From NCBI GenBank assembly GCA_052387815.1, contig JBQTIU010000096.1, forward strand, positions 1-50,120: a DNA stretch of 50,120 nucleotides. Reading direction: 5' to 3'. How positions within the stretch are numbered: position 1 is the stretch's first letter; the number at the start of each line of letters is the position of its first letter. The notes beneath the pieces were generated by a model, which worked only from the letters and a program-made list of their open reading frames with translations, did no database searches and was not told where the DNA came from. Below are positions 1-7,779 of this stretch, one piece after another. Both the position numbers and the translations under genes were made by a program. Source of the stretch: JBQTIU01 sp052387815. Lineage in GTDB: Bacteria; Pseudomonadota; Alphaproteobacteria; CACIAM-22H2.

Positions 1-383
1 GTCTCCAAGAGGTCGCGGAACTTGACCCGCTGGTTGCAGCGCACGCAGGGGATCGGCGTCTCGCCGGCGAGATAGGTCGCGGCGAAATCCTCCATCACCG
101 CGGCGCGGAAGCGGCTCTCATAGTCGAGCACGTAATGCGGGATGCCGAGCCGGTCGGCGACATGGCGGGCATCGTGAATGTCCTGCCCGGCGCAGCACGT
201 GCCCTTGCGGCCGACCGCCTGGCCGTGGTCGTAGAGCTGGAGCGTGATGCCGACCACCTCGAAGCCGCGCTCGAGGAGGAGCGCGGCAGTTGCCGAGGAA
301 TCGACCCCACCCGACATGGCGACGACGACTCGGGAGGCGGGCGGAATCCCCGCCGCCCAGGAGGATGATCCAGTCTCGTTCAT
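1..383 (-). CDS. mnmA: tRNA-specific 2-thiouridylase MnmA, N-terminal part (cut by window edge)
   Basis: Transfers sulfur to U34 of the tRNAs for Lys, Glu and Gln. About 127 N-terminal residues are visible. The ATP-binding PP-loop SGGVDSS sits near residue 25. It is followed by the conserved GITLQLYD and the GKTC-like region RKGTCCAGQDIHDAR. Near residues 113-116 comes PCVRCNQ, which holds the first catalytic cysteine. The start is the ATG at 381-383, and the rest of the gene lies off the left edge. The gene is downstream of, and co-oriented with, two cysteine desulfurases and a ferredoxin. IscS is the known primary sulfur donor for MnmA in bacteria, so the context is functionally coherent. 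Only 31 bp separate it from the stop of a truncated tenA. Confidence 0.93.
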   Translation of the reverse strand, partial: MNETGSSSWAAGIPPASRVVVAMSGGVDSSATAALLLERGFEVVGITLQLYDHGQAVGRKGTCCAGQDIHDARHVADRLGIPHYVLDYESRFRAAVMEDFAATYLAGETPIPCVRCNQRVKFRDLLE

Positions 384-414
384 AGCCCGCACTATAGCCG
401 GCTGGCGGCGGCGA

Positions 415-618
415 TCAATCGCGCGCGAAGTGGATCACGAACAGCTGGTCCTGACCGAGATAGCGCCGGAATGCCGCCTCGGGAAGGGTGCCGGCGGCGA
501 GATGGCGCACGAATTCACGCTCGCTATAGCGCCGCCAGTCGTCCGCGTGCGCCGCCCGAAGGCGCTGGAACAGGCTGTCTTGAGACCACAGGCCTTGGGC
601 GGCGGGCGAACCGGCCAC
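415..618 (-). pseudogene. truncated TenA/thiaminase II family gene (N-terminal third only)
   Basis: The 67-residue reading frame matches the beginning of TenA-family proteins (thiaminase II / aminopyrimidine aminohydrolase). It has the segment SLFQRLRAAHADDWRRY, then EREFVRHLAAGTLPEAAFRRYLGQDQLFVIHFARD, and stops immediately. Family members run to about 220 residues and would continue with a YALAAYKS-type helix. The remaining two thirds are not present in any frame before mnmA, which begins 31 bp downstream. The apparent start is GTG at 616-618. I read this as a 3' deletion remnant, not a functional small protein. Family assignment rests on recall of the TenA N-terminal pattern. Confidence 0.6.
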
Positions 619-746
619 CGCAGCCGCTGGTCCCGTCAGCCGCGTGCCTTGCGCGCAGCGGTGCTATCGCGCGCATCCGTCCCGCACAGCCTCATGCCTT
701 GTCCTCTTCCCGGCGGTACCTTGCGAGGGCAGGTTTCGAACGGGCG

Positions 747-792
747 GGTCTTAAGACCGGCGAGGCGCGAGGCAACGCTTCGCGGCCTCGCC
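747..792. other. palindromic sequences downstream of fdx
   Basis: The 175-bp gap between fdx and the tenA remnant holds a perfect 12-bp palindrome (GGTCTTAAGACC, 747-758). It also holds an inverted repeat of GGCGAGGC/GCCTCGCC (759-766 with 785-792). Read on the minus strand, the second could fold into a hairpin just after the fdx stop, but no T-run follows. A factor-independent terminator is therefore doubtful. I see no gene in the rest of the gap. Confidence 0.35.
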
Positions 793-793
793 C

Positions 794-1129
794 CTACTTT
801 GCGTTCATCATGTTGCGCGTTGCGGCCGGCAGCGTGACGGTCAAGCCGTCGAGCTCCTCGGTGATGATGATCTGGCAACCCAGCCGAGAGGTGCGGGTGA
901 GCCCGAAGGCGAGGTCGAGCATGTCTTCCTCGTCCTCGCTCGCCTCGTTGAGCCGTTCGTAGTCCTCGGCATCGACGATCACGTGGCAGGTCGAGCAGGC
1001 CAGCGAACCTTCGCACGCCCCTTCGAGATCGACGTTGTTGCGGTGGGCGATCTCGAGCACCGACAGGCCGATCGGCGCGTCCACTTCGTGGGGCGTCCCG
1101 TTGGGCTCGATGAAGGTCATCTTGGGCAT
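794..1129 (-). CDS. fdx: [2Fe-2S] ferredoxin, adrenodoxin/ISC type
   Basis: This 111-residue electron carrier supplies reducing equivalents for Fe-S cluster assembly in the cytoplasm. The four cluster-ligating cysteines are in the vertebrate/ISC-type arrangement: C39, C45 and C48 in ACEGSLACSTCHV, and C85 in RLGCQI. An acidic stretch near residues 62-72 (EASEDEEDMLD) is the usual partner-docking surface. GGAG lies 8-9 bases before the ATG at 1127-1129. A terminator stands between iscA and this gene, so it probably has its own promoter although it belongs to the isc block. In typical isc operons fdx follows hscA. Here hscB and hscA are absent. Confidence 0.92.
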   Translation of the reverse strand: MPKMTFIEPNGTPHEVDAPIGLSVLEIAHRNNVDLEGACEGSLACSTCHVIVDAEDYERLNEASEDEEDMLDLAFGLTRTSRLGCQIIITEELDGLTVTLPAATRNMMNAK

Positions 1130-1206
1130 GACGGCGAACTCCGTCGCGACTCCATTCGATTCCTCGCGTCAGGGATAAAGCTCATCGACATGCGGGGTCG
1201 GCCCGC

Positions 1207-1242
1207 ATAAAAGCCCGACGGCCGGCGCACCGGCCGGCCGTC
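1207..1242 (-). terminator. intrinsic terminator after iscA
   Basis: On the minus strand a perfect 10-bp stem GACGGCCGGC / GCCGGCCGTC (1233-1242 with 1217-1226) encloses a 6-base loop. It is followed by GGGCTTTTAT (a T-run at 1209-1212). It lies 35 bp beyond the iscA stop and upstream of fdx, so it should end most transcripts from the cysE-iscR-iscS-iscA unit. Confidence 0.75.
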
Positions 1243-1276
1243 CCAGTTCGCGGCGCGCCCGTTGGGGGCGGCCGCC

Positions 1277-1675
1277 TCAGACGTGAAACGATTCGCCGCA
1301 CCCGCACCTGCCCTTCTCGTTCGGGTTCCGGAACACGAAGCCGCTGTGGAGCTGGTCGTCGACGTAATCCATCTCGGTGCCGAACACGTACATCGACGCC
1401 TTGGGGTCGATCAGGATCGTCACGCCGTCGGACTCGACCATCTCCTCGCCCGCACCCTTGGCGTCGGCGTATTCGAGCGTGTAGCTCAAACCCGAGCAGC
1501 CGCGCGAGCGCACGCCCACCCGCATGCCGAGCGACGGCTTGCCGCGCTTGGCAAGCAACTCTCTGATGTGCGTGGCCGCCGCCGCGGTCACGGCGATGAA
1601 GGGCGGACAGGCGCGCTTGCCGGGCGGTCTGCTGGCCGTGGCCTCGGCTGGGGTCGCCGCGATCGTTTCGCTCAC
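1277..1675 (-). CDS. iscA: A-type Fe-S cluster carrier (IscA/SufA/HesB family)
   Basis: This 132-residue carrier receives and delivers [2Fe-2S]/[4Fe-4S] clusters. The three conserved cysteines are visible: RGCSGLSYTLEY in the middle and CGCGESFHV at the C-terminus. Residues 1-24 are a non-conserved Ala/Pro-rich extension before the family core begins at PFIAVTAAAATHIRELL. The start is GTG at 1673-1675, chosen because GGGAGG lies about 10 bases upstream. Its position 100 bp after iscS is where iscU would normally stand; no scaffold gene lies between. It could equally be called SufA or ErpA, because the subfamilies are hard to separate by eye. Confidence 0.88.
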   Translation of the reverse strand: MSETIAATPAEATASRPPGKRACPPFIAVTAAAATHIRELLAKRGKPSLGMRVGVRSRGCSGLSYTLEYADAKGAGEEMVESDGVTILIDPKASMYVFGTEMDYVDDQLHSGFVFRNPNEKGRCGCGESFHV

Positions 1676-1775
1676 TTGGACCTAACCTCCCTTGGACCTG
1701 TCCTCGATGCGAATATAGTCGCTCGCCGGCGCGAAGGGTAGCCGGCCTCAACGGGCGGCGCGCCTCGCGGATTGG

Positions 1776-3023
1776 CTATCCATACCCGCCCCGGGCAGTT
1801 GGCGACAAGGGGTCGAGCTCGCGCAGCTTGCGGACCGTCTCGACGATCCGGTCCGCGGCATAATCGACTTCGGCCGCGGTGGTGAAGCGGCCGAACCCGA
1901 AACGCAGCGAGGCATCCGCCAGCTCCGCGTCGCGCCCCAGCGCGCCGAGCACATAGGACGGCTCCCGGGTAGCCGAGCTGCAAGCCGAGCCCGAGGACAC
2001 CGCCAGGTCCTTGATCCCCATCATCAGGGCTTCGCCACCGACATCGGCGAAGCTCAGGTTGATGTTGCCGGGGAGCCGGCGCTCCAGGTCGCCGTTGAGG
2101 TAGACCGCCGGCAGGTGCCTGGTCACCTGCTCGTAGAAGCGGTCGCGAAGGGCCTTGAGGCGCTTGGCCTCGGCCGCCATCTCAACCCCGGATATCGCCG
2201 CCGCCGCGCCCAGGCCGACGCACAGCGGGGTCGGCAGCGTGCCCGACCGCAGGCCGTGCTCCTGGCCGCCGCCGTGGATGAGCGCGACCAAGCGAACCCG
2301 AGGCTTGCGCCGCACATAGAGCGCGCCGATGCCCTTCGGCCCGTAGATTTTGTGGCCGGATAGGCTCATGAGGTCGATCTTCATGTCCTCGACGTCGAGC
2401 CGGATCTTGCCCGCCGCCTGGGCGGCATCGGTATGGAAGACCACCCCGCGCGCCCGGCAGATCGCGCCGATCTCCTTGATCGGCTGCAGGACGCCGATTT
2501 CGTTGTTGGCGGCCATCGCCGAGACCAGCACGGTGTGATCGCCGATCGCCTGCTCGAGCAGCCCGAGATCGAGGATGCCATTGGGCTCGACCGGCAGGTA
2601 GGAGACCTCGACTCCTTCCTCTTCGAGGTGACGGCACGTGTCGAGCACGCAGTTGTGCTCGCTCACCACGGTAACGATATGGTTCTTGCGGTGCTTGGCG
2701 AACCGGGCCACGCCGATTATCGCCAGGTTGCTCGATTCGGTAGCGCCCGAGGTAAAGACGATCTCGCTGGGATCGGCGCCGATGAGTTCGGCCACCTGCG
2801 CGCGCGCCTGGTCGACCGCGTCCTCGGCTTCCCATCCGTAGGCATGGTGGCGCGAGTGCGGGTTTCCGAACTTGTCGGTGAAATACGGCATCATCGCCCC
2901 GAGCACGCGGGGGTCGATGGGCGTGGTCGCCTGATAGTCGAGATACACCGGCCTATGGGGCGCGGCCCCGCGCTCACCGGTCGCGCCGGCGTCCGTGCCC
3001 GTCGCCAAGCTCGCACGCGTCAC
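1776..3023 (-). CDS. iscS: cysteine desulfurase IscS (class V aminotransferase fold)
   Basis: PLP enzyme of 415 residues that converts cysteine to alanine plus enzyme-bound persulfide, for Fe-S clusters and tRNA thiolation. Visible features are YLDYQATTPIDPRV at the start of the core and SEHNC. The PLP lysine is in SLSGHKIYGPKG, and RSGT is present. The mobile loop carrying the catalytic cysteine is SSGSACSSA. About 22 N-terminal residues precede the conserved core. The C-terminus ends in LRELDPLSPTARGGYG and lacks the terminal tail that E. coli IscS uses to contact IscU, in keeping with the absence of iscU here. Its ATG overlaps the upstream desulfurase stop (ATGA), so translation is probably coupled. 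Confidence 0.93.
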   Translation of the reverse strand: MTRASLATGTDAGATGERGAAPHRPVYLDYQATTPIDPRVLGAMMPYFTDKFGNPHSRHHAYGWEAEDAVDQARAQVAELIGADPSEIVFTSGATESSNLAIIGVARFAKHRKNHIVTVVSEHNCVLDTCRHLEEEGVEVSYLPVEPNGILDLGLLEQAIGDHTVLVSAMAANNEIGVLQPIKEIGAICRARGVVFHTDAAQAAGKIRLDVEDMKIDLMSLSGHKIYGPKGIGALYVRRKPRVRLVALIHGGGQEHGLRSGTLPTPLCVGLGAAAAISGVEMAAEAKRLKALRDRFYEQVTRHLPAVYLNGDLERRLPGNINLSFADVGGEALMMGIKDLAVSSGSACSSATREPSYVLGALGRDAELADASLRFGFGRFTTAAEVDYAADRIVETVRKLRELDPLSPTARGGYG

Positions 3024-4171
3024 GACCCCACCTGTTCCGCCACGCTCAAGGCGGCGGGCGCGGTCTTGCCTTTGGCGCCGAGGCGGGCCCGCAACTCGGT
3101 CCAGGCTTCGATCAAGCGGTCGATCTCCGGGGCCTGGGTCCGCCAGCCGAGGCTAACACGGATGGCGGCCCCGGCCAGCCCGGCCTCGAACCCCATGGCG
3201 CGGAGCACATGCGATGGCCGCACCTTGCCCGAAGAACAGGCCGAGCCCGCGCTGACCGCGATCCCGGCGAGGTCGAGCGCCATGACTTGAGTCTCGGCCG
3301 CCACGCCGGGCATGGCGATGCAGGTCGTGTTCGGCAGGCGCGGGGCGGCGGCGGCGAAGACCAGGCTGTCGGGCGCGGCCGCCATGAGCCGGGCCTCCAT
3401 GGCATCACGCAGGGCCGCCAGCCGGCCCATATGGCCGCTCTCGCCCGCCGCCAACCGCGCCGCCACCCCCAGGCCGCGGATCGCCGCCAGGTTCTCGGTG
3501 CCGGCCCGCCGGCCGCGTTCCTGCCCGCCGCCCTTTACCAAGGGCTTGAGGGCCACATGATCGGCCACCACCAGCGCGCCGACCCCTGGCGGGCCGCCGA
3601 ACTTGTGCGCCGAGATCGCCAGCGTGTCGACGCCAAGCGCCGCGAAATCGACCGCGATCTTGCCGGCCGCCTGCACCGCGTCGCAATGGACGAGCGCGCC
3701 ATGGCTATGGGCGATGCGGCAGATGTCGGCGATCGGCTGGATCACCCCGGTCTCGTTGTTGGCCAGCATCACGGCGACCAAGGCCGGGTCCTTGCGGCGG
3801 CCGAGTTCGGCCTCGAGCGCCGCGAGATCGACCACGCCGTCACGATCGACCGGCAGGACGGCCGCCTCCGGCGCCGCCCACAACACGGAGTCATGCTCGA
3901 TCGCCGAGACCAGTTGGCGCCGCTTCACGCCCGAGAGCGCCAAGTTGTTGGCCTCGGTGCCCCCGCTCGTGAACACTACCTGAGGCGGGCGGGCGCCCAC
4001 GAGCGCCGCGACATCCTCGCGCGCCTCCTCCATCGCGCGCCGCGCCAGGCGGCCGAATCGGTGGACCGAGGATGCGTTGCCGGTGTCGGCGAGCGCCGCG
4101 CTCACCGCTTCGATCACGGCCGGCCGCACCGGCGCGGTCGCGTTGTAATCGAGATAAACCGCCGAGGTCAT
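3020..4171 (-). CDS. second cysteine desulfurase (NifS/IscS-like)
   Basis: A second class V desulfurase, 383 residues, diverged from its neighbour. It starts directly with VYLDYNATAPVRPAV. It has SIEHDS-type (SAIEHDSVL) substrate-site residues and the PLP lysine in ISAHKFGGPPGVGAL. The RAGTEN motif and the catalytic loop SAGSACSSG follow. The start is the ATG at 4169-4171, which overlaps the iscR stop by four bases. The reading frame is open further upstream but would overlap iscR extensively. Two desulfurases in tandem behind iscR are usual in Rhodospirillales-type isc operons. Which one feeds Fe-S assembly and which feeds tRNA modification cannot be told from sequence. Confidence 0.9.
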   Translation of the reverse strand: MTSAVYLDYNATAPVRPAVIEAVSAALADTGNASSVHRFGRLARRAMEEAREDVAALVGARPPQVVFTSGGTEANNLALSGVKRRQLVSAIEHDSVLWAAPEAAVLPVDRDGVVDLAALEAELGRRKDPALVAVMLANNETGVIQPIADICRIAHSHGALVHCDAVQAAGKIAVDFAALGVDTLAISAHKFGGPPGVGALVVADHVALKPLVKGGGQERGRRAGTENLAAIRGLGVAARLAAGESGHMGRLAALRDAMEARLMAAAPDSLVFAAAAPRLPNTTCIAMPGVAAETQVMALDLAGIAVSAGSACSSGKVRPSHVLRAMGFEAGLAGAAIRVSLGWRTQAPEIDRLIEAWTELRARLGAKGKTAPAALSVAEQVGS

Positions 4172-4656
4172 GGAGAGGCTCGCGCCGCGGCCATCGCCGC
4201 CGGCGGCGCGGCTGGCGGGCTCACGATCGTGCCGCTGGTGCCGAGGATGCGGTGGTTGCAAACATCGGCCAGCGTCACCGAATTCAAGTACTGGTGGATC
4301 TGATTGCCGAGCTCCTCCCACAGATCGTGGGTCATGCAGCGCCTCTCGTTGGCGCGGCAGCCCGCCGGCGCGCCGGGCGAGCACCGCGTCACGCGCATCG
4401 GTTCGTCGACCGCGAGGATGATGTCGGAGATGCGCGTGGCAGCGGTGTCGTGGGCCAGCAGATAGCCGCCGCCGGGCCCGCGCACGCTCTTGACCAGGCC
4501 GCCCCGGCGGAGCTTGGCGAATAGCTGTTCGAGATAGGAGAGCGAAATCTCCTGGCGCTCGGCGATGTCGGAGAGCGCCACCGGTCGGCCCTTGCCGTGA
4601 GCCGCGAGGTCGGCCATTGCCATGACGACGAAGCGCCCCTTGGTGCTGAGCCTCAC
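4168..4656 (-). CDS. iscR: Rrf2-family Fe-S regulator IscR
   Basis: Winged-helix repressor/activator of 162 residues that senses Fe-S status through a bound [2Fe-2S] cluster. The N-terminal MRLSTKGRFVVMAMADLA is the classic Rrf2 recognition region. Ligand residues C92, C100, C107 and H110 (segments RCSPG, GCRAN, RRCMTH) match the IscR cluster-binding loop, with spacing slightly wider than in E. coli. A Pro/Ala-rich tail closes the protein. It is the second gene of the unit, 34 bp after cysE. An IscR-like palindrome overlaps the promoter upstream of cysE, so autoregulation is likely. Confidence 0.92.
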   Translation of the reverse strand: MRLSTKGRFVVMAMADLAAHGKGRPVALSDIAERQEISLSYLEQLFAKLRRGGLVKSVRGPGGGYLLAHDTAATRISDIILAVDEPMRVTRCSPGAPAGCRANERRCMTHDLWEELGNQIHQYLNSVTLADVCNHRILGTSGTIVSPPAAPPAAMAAARASP

Positions 4657-4690
4657 CGCTTTGCCTCCCTCGGGTCGCGGCCGCGGGTCC

Positions 4691-5416
4691 CTAGCGCTCG
4701 CCGATCACCCGTGCGACCGGGGGCGTGGCACGCTCGCCGGCTTCGACCTGTTCGCGAAGCGCCGCCAACAGGCCTTCGAGCTCCACCACGCGCGCCCGTA
4801 AGCCCTCAAGATCTCCGCACAGCCCGTCGATCGCCCGCGCCACCGGGTCTGGCATATCGGCGGTCGAACCATAGGCGCAAAACTCGCGCGGCTTGACAGG
4901 TTCGGGCTCGATCGCGCGGGCGGGAACGCCGACCACCGTCGTGCCCGGCCGCACGTCCTTGAGCACGACCGCATTCGAACCGACGCGCGCCCCGGCCCCG
5001 ACCGTGATCGGCCCCAGGATTTTGGCGCCGCCGCCGACGATCACCCCGTCCTCGAGCGTGGGATGGCGCTTGCCCTTTGCCAAGGAAGTGCCGCCCAAGG
5101 TCACGCCCTGGTACAGCGTCACATCGTCGCCGATCTCCGACGTCTCGCCGATCACCACGCCCATGCCGTGATCGATGAACAGGCGGCGCCCGATCCGGGC
5201 CCCGGGATGGATTTCGATGCCGGTCATAAACCTGCCGACGTGCGACAAAAACCGTCCGAGGATTGACCAGCCCCGCCGCCACACCCAATGCGCCATGCGG
5301 TGCACTCGGACGGCATGGAACCCGGGGTAACACAATACCACCTCAAGCGCGGATCGGGCCGCCGGGTCGCGCGCGATGATGGCGTCGATTTCGTCTCGAA
5401 AATGCTTGAAGATCAT
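4691..5416 (-). CDS. cysE: serine O-acetyltransferase CysE
   Basis: Acetylates serine with acetyl-CoA, the committed step to cysteine. It has 241 residues. The N-terminal helical domain (to about residue 65) carries DPAARSALEVVLCYPGFHA. A left-handed beta-helix of hexapeptide repeats follows (GIEIHPGARIG, IDHGMGVVIGET, VGAGARVGSNAVVLKDV). The catalytic histidines lie in IDHGMG and GKRHPTLEDGV. A C-terminal helix rich in Leu and Glu (about residues 200-235) may form a coiled coil. The gene heads the iscR-desulfurase unit, linking cysteine supply directly to cysteine-consuming Fe-S assembly. Confidence 0.94.
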   Translation of the reverse strand: MIFKHFRDEIDAIIARDPAARSALEVVLCYPGFHAVRVHRMAHWVWRRGWSILGRFLSHVGRFMTGIEIHPGARIGRRLFIDHGMGVVIGETSEIGDDVTLYQGVTLGGTSLAKGKRHPTLEDGVIVGGGAKILGPITVGAGARVGSNAVVLKDVRPGTTVVGVPARAIEPEPVKPREFCAYGSTADMPDPVARAIDGLCGDLEGLRARVVELEGLLAALREQVEAGERATPPVARVIGER

Positions 5417-5538
5417 GGGTCCAACTTCTTATTATGCCGACAATGCCGTCCTCTCCGCTGCCCCGTCGCGCCGCAGCCTAGCTCGCGCACGAGCGTGCTT
5501 CGCATCGTCTCGACGCATGGGCTCGGATAGAATATGTT

Positions 5539-5567
5539 CGTATAGTTTACTTGAGTGAATTAGTCAA
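5539..5567 (-). promoter_or_regulatory. sigma70 promoter of cysE-isc unit with overlapping IscR-like operator
   Basis: On the minus strand TTGACT (5562-5567) and TATACG (5539-5544) are separated by exactly 17 bp, about 120 bp upstream of cysE. The inverted repeat TTGACTAATTCACTCAA (5551-5567) overlaps the -35 box and most of the spacer. Its TTGAnT...AnTCAA architecture resembles Rrf2/IscR operators. Binding there would block RNA polymerase, which fits Fe-S feedback on the whole unit. The operator assignment is inference from position and symmetry. Confidence 0.65.
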
Positions 5568-5673
5568 GATTGAGGACCATCGTAACCCTAGGACTTAAAT
5601 CAAACAACCGGGAGCGTCGGTGGCAAATTTTCCCCGAGGTCGTATGGGTGCCCGCTAGCCGGTCGGAGACGCC

Positions 5674-6375
5674 ATGCCTGACGTGAACATCAATGGGGCG
5701 GATGGCCGGCTTGAAGGCCGCTACGTGCCGGGTCGCAATGAACGCGCGCCCATCTGCCTGTTGTTGCATCCCCATCCCCAGCACGGGGGAACGATGCACA
5801 ACAAGATCATCTACGCCCTCCACCAGACCTTTTCCCGGCTGGGCCACCAGACACTGCGGTTGAATTATCGCGGCGTCGGGCGATCGCAAGGCAGTTTCGG
5901 TCACGGCGAGGGCGAGCTGAGCGACGCCGCCTCGGCCCTTGACTGGCTACAGACGGGCAATCCCCATGCCGTCGAGTGCTGGGTCGTCGGGTTTTCCTTC
6001 GGGGCATGGATCGGAATGCAACTGCTGATGCGGCGGCCGGAGATCGATCGCTTCGTCGCCGTGGCGCCGCCTGCCAACATTTACGATTTCGGTTTCCTCG
6101 CGCCTTGCCCGACCTCGGGCCTGATCGTCCAAGGCGACAAGGACGATGTCGTACCCGAGGACGCCACGCATAGACTGGCGGAGCGGCTCAGCAAACAGCG
6201 CGATATCGAGGTCGACTACCGGGTCATCAAGGGCGCCAATCATTTCTTCACCGGCAAGCTCGACAAGGTGACGGCCCAGGTCGAGAGCTACGTCATCCAG
6301 GCCTTGAAGTCGGGCCGGAAGGGACCCCGGGACCGGCTGCGGGACAGGGACCTGGTCAAAATCCCGGCGCGCTGA
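5674..6375 (+). CDS. alpha/beta hydrolase (COG2945-like)
   Basis: Cytoplasmic serine hydrolase of 233 residues with unknown substrate. The oxyanion region is LLHPHPQHGGTMHNK and the nucleophile elbow is GFSFGAW (Ser near residue 109). The acid is in QGDKDDVVP (about residue 155) and the catalytic histidine in IKGANHFFTGK (about residue 189). No signal peptide is seen. The basic tail (KSGRKGPRDRLRDRD) is unusual and may be disordered. It is divergent from the cysE-isc unit across 257 bp and shares that regulatory region. The family is common in alphaproteobacteria, often annotated only as alpha/beta hydrolase or dienelactone-hydrolase-like. Confidence 0.85.
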   Translation: MPDVNINGADGRLEGRYVPGRNERAPICLLLHPHPQHGGTMHNKIIYALHQTFSRLGHQTLRLNYRGVGRSQGSFGHGEGELSDAASALDWLQTGNPHAVECWVVGFSFGAWIGMQLLMRRPEIDRFVAVAPPANIYDFGFLAPCPTSGLIVQGDKDDVVPEDATHRLAERLSKQRDIEVDYRVIKGANHFFTGKLDKVTAQVESYVIQALKSGRKGPRDRLRDRDLVKIPAR

Positions 6376-6477
6376 TCCGGGCATCGCTGGCGGTCCCGCT
6401 CGTACCTTGCGCCCGAAATCGGCACCGTCGCGATCCGATCGGATGACTCGGACTGGCTCCTCGCCCTTGAGCGCCTC

Positions 6478-7731
6478 ATGACTCGGCCGCGCTCCGAATT
6501 CCTGAAGACCGTCGTCGAGCGCGGTTTCCTCAACCAGGTCACCGACCTCGAAGGCCTGGACGCGCGCGCGCGCGCCGGCCCGATGCCGGCCTATATCGGC
6601 TTCGACTGCACCGCCGATTCGCTCCATGTCGGCAGCCTGTTGCCGATCATGCTGCTGCGCCGCCTGCAAGCGGCCGGTCACCAGCCGATCGTGCTGATGG
6701 GCGGCGGCACCACCAAGGTCGGCGATCCGTCGGGCAAGGACGAGGCGCGCAAGCTCCTGTCCGACGCGGAGATTGCCCGCAACCTGAACGGCATCCGAGC
6801 GATCTTCGCCAAGTTCCTGACCTTCGGCGACGGGCCCGCCGATGCCGTCATGGTGAACAATGCGGAGTGGCTCGACCGCCTCGAATACATTCCGTTCCTG
6901 CGCGAATACGGCCGTCATTTCTCGGTCAACCGGATGCTCGGCTTCGAGGCGGTGAAACTGCGGCTCGAGCGCGAGCAGCCCCTGTCGTTCCTCGAATTCA
7001 ACTACATGGTTCTCCAAGCCTACGACTTCGTCGAGCTCGCGCGCCGTTACGCCTGTGTCCTGCAGATGGGCGGGTCGGACCAGTGGGGCAACATCGTCTG
7101 CGGGGTCGAGCTCGGCCGGCGGGTCGGCGATTTTTCGCTCTACGGCCTGACCGCGCCGCTCGTGACCACCGCCGCCGGCGCCAAGATGGGCAAAACCGCG
7201 CGGGGCGCGGTGTGGCTCAACGCCGAACGTCTGTCGCCCTACGACTACTTCCAGTATTGGCGGAACACCGATGACGCCGATATCGGCCGGTTCCTGAAGC
7301 TGTTCACCGATCTGCCGTCGGCCGAAATCGACCGACTCTCGGCGCTGCCCGGCACCGAGCTCAACGACGCCAAGAAAATCCTCGCCTTCGAGGCGACCCG
7401 GCTGTGCCACGGCGAGCCGGCGGCCCGCGCCGCCGCCGAGACGGCGCGCCGCACCTTCGAGGAGGGCGCGCTCGGCGACGACCTGCCGACACTGGAGGTT
7501 CCGCAGTCCGAGCTCGACCACGGTATCCCGGTCTTTGAGTTGGTCCGGCGCGCCGGGCTCGCGGCCAGCAACAGCGAAGCGCGGCGCCTGGTCTTGCAGG
7601 CCGGCGTCAGCGTCAACGATCGGGTCGTCGCCGAGGCGAGCGTATCGGTCAGCACCGCGGACTTGGACGGACGCGGGTTCATCAAGCTGTCGCGGGGCAA
7701 GAAGCGCCACGCCCGCGTCAAGGCGGTATAG
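6478..7731 (+). CDS. tyrS: tyrosyl-tRNA synthetase
   Basis: Class I aminoacyl-tRNA synthetase of 417 residues that charges tRNA-Tyr. The HIGH-equivalent is HVGS in TADSLHVGSLLP (about residue 50). The tyrosine-binding YxxxQ/D pattern is in NYMVLQAYDF, with QMGGSDQWGN. The KMSKS loop reads KMGKT (about residue 238). A C-terminal S4 RNA-binding domain spans about residues 350-410 (ELVRRAGLAASNSEARRLVLQAGVSVN). The start is the ATG at 6478. It converges on the AsmA-like gene with a 48-bp gap containing a GC-rich palindrome but no T-run. Confidence 0.96.
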   Translation: MTRPRSEFLKTVVERGFLNQVTDLEGLDARARAGPMPAYIGFDCTADSLHVGSLLPIMLLRRLQAAGHQPIVLMGGGTTKVGDPSGKDEARKLLSDAEIARNLNGIRAIFAKFLTFGDGPADAVMVNNAEWLDRLEYIPFLREYGRHFSVNRMLGFEAVKLRLEREQPLSFLEFNYMVLQAYDFVELARRYACVLQMGGSDQWGNIVCGVELGRRVGDFSLYGLTAPLVTTAAGAKMGKTARGAVWLNAERLSPYDYFQYWRNTDDADIGRFLKLFTDLPSAEIDRLSALPGTELNDAKKILAFEATRLCHGEPAARAAAETARRTFEEGALGDDLPTLEVPQSELDHGIPVFELVRRAGLAASNSEARRLVLQAGVSVNDRVVAEASVSVSTADLDGRGFIKLSRGKKRHARVKAV

Positions 7732-7779
7732 CGCACGGGAGCCTTTTCCGCCGTCGACGGCGCCGAACTCGTCGCCGGC

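Noticed and set aside
3020..4384. Longer start for the first desulfurase (454 residues)
   Set aside because: The extra 71 residues overlap iscR in another frame and are not desulfurase-like. The ATGA overlap at 4168-4171 gives the natural start.
5947..7710. A 587-residue frame antisense to tyrS
   Set aside because: No recognisable domain, and it overlaps two well-supported sense genes completely.
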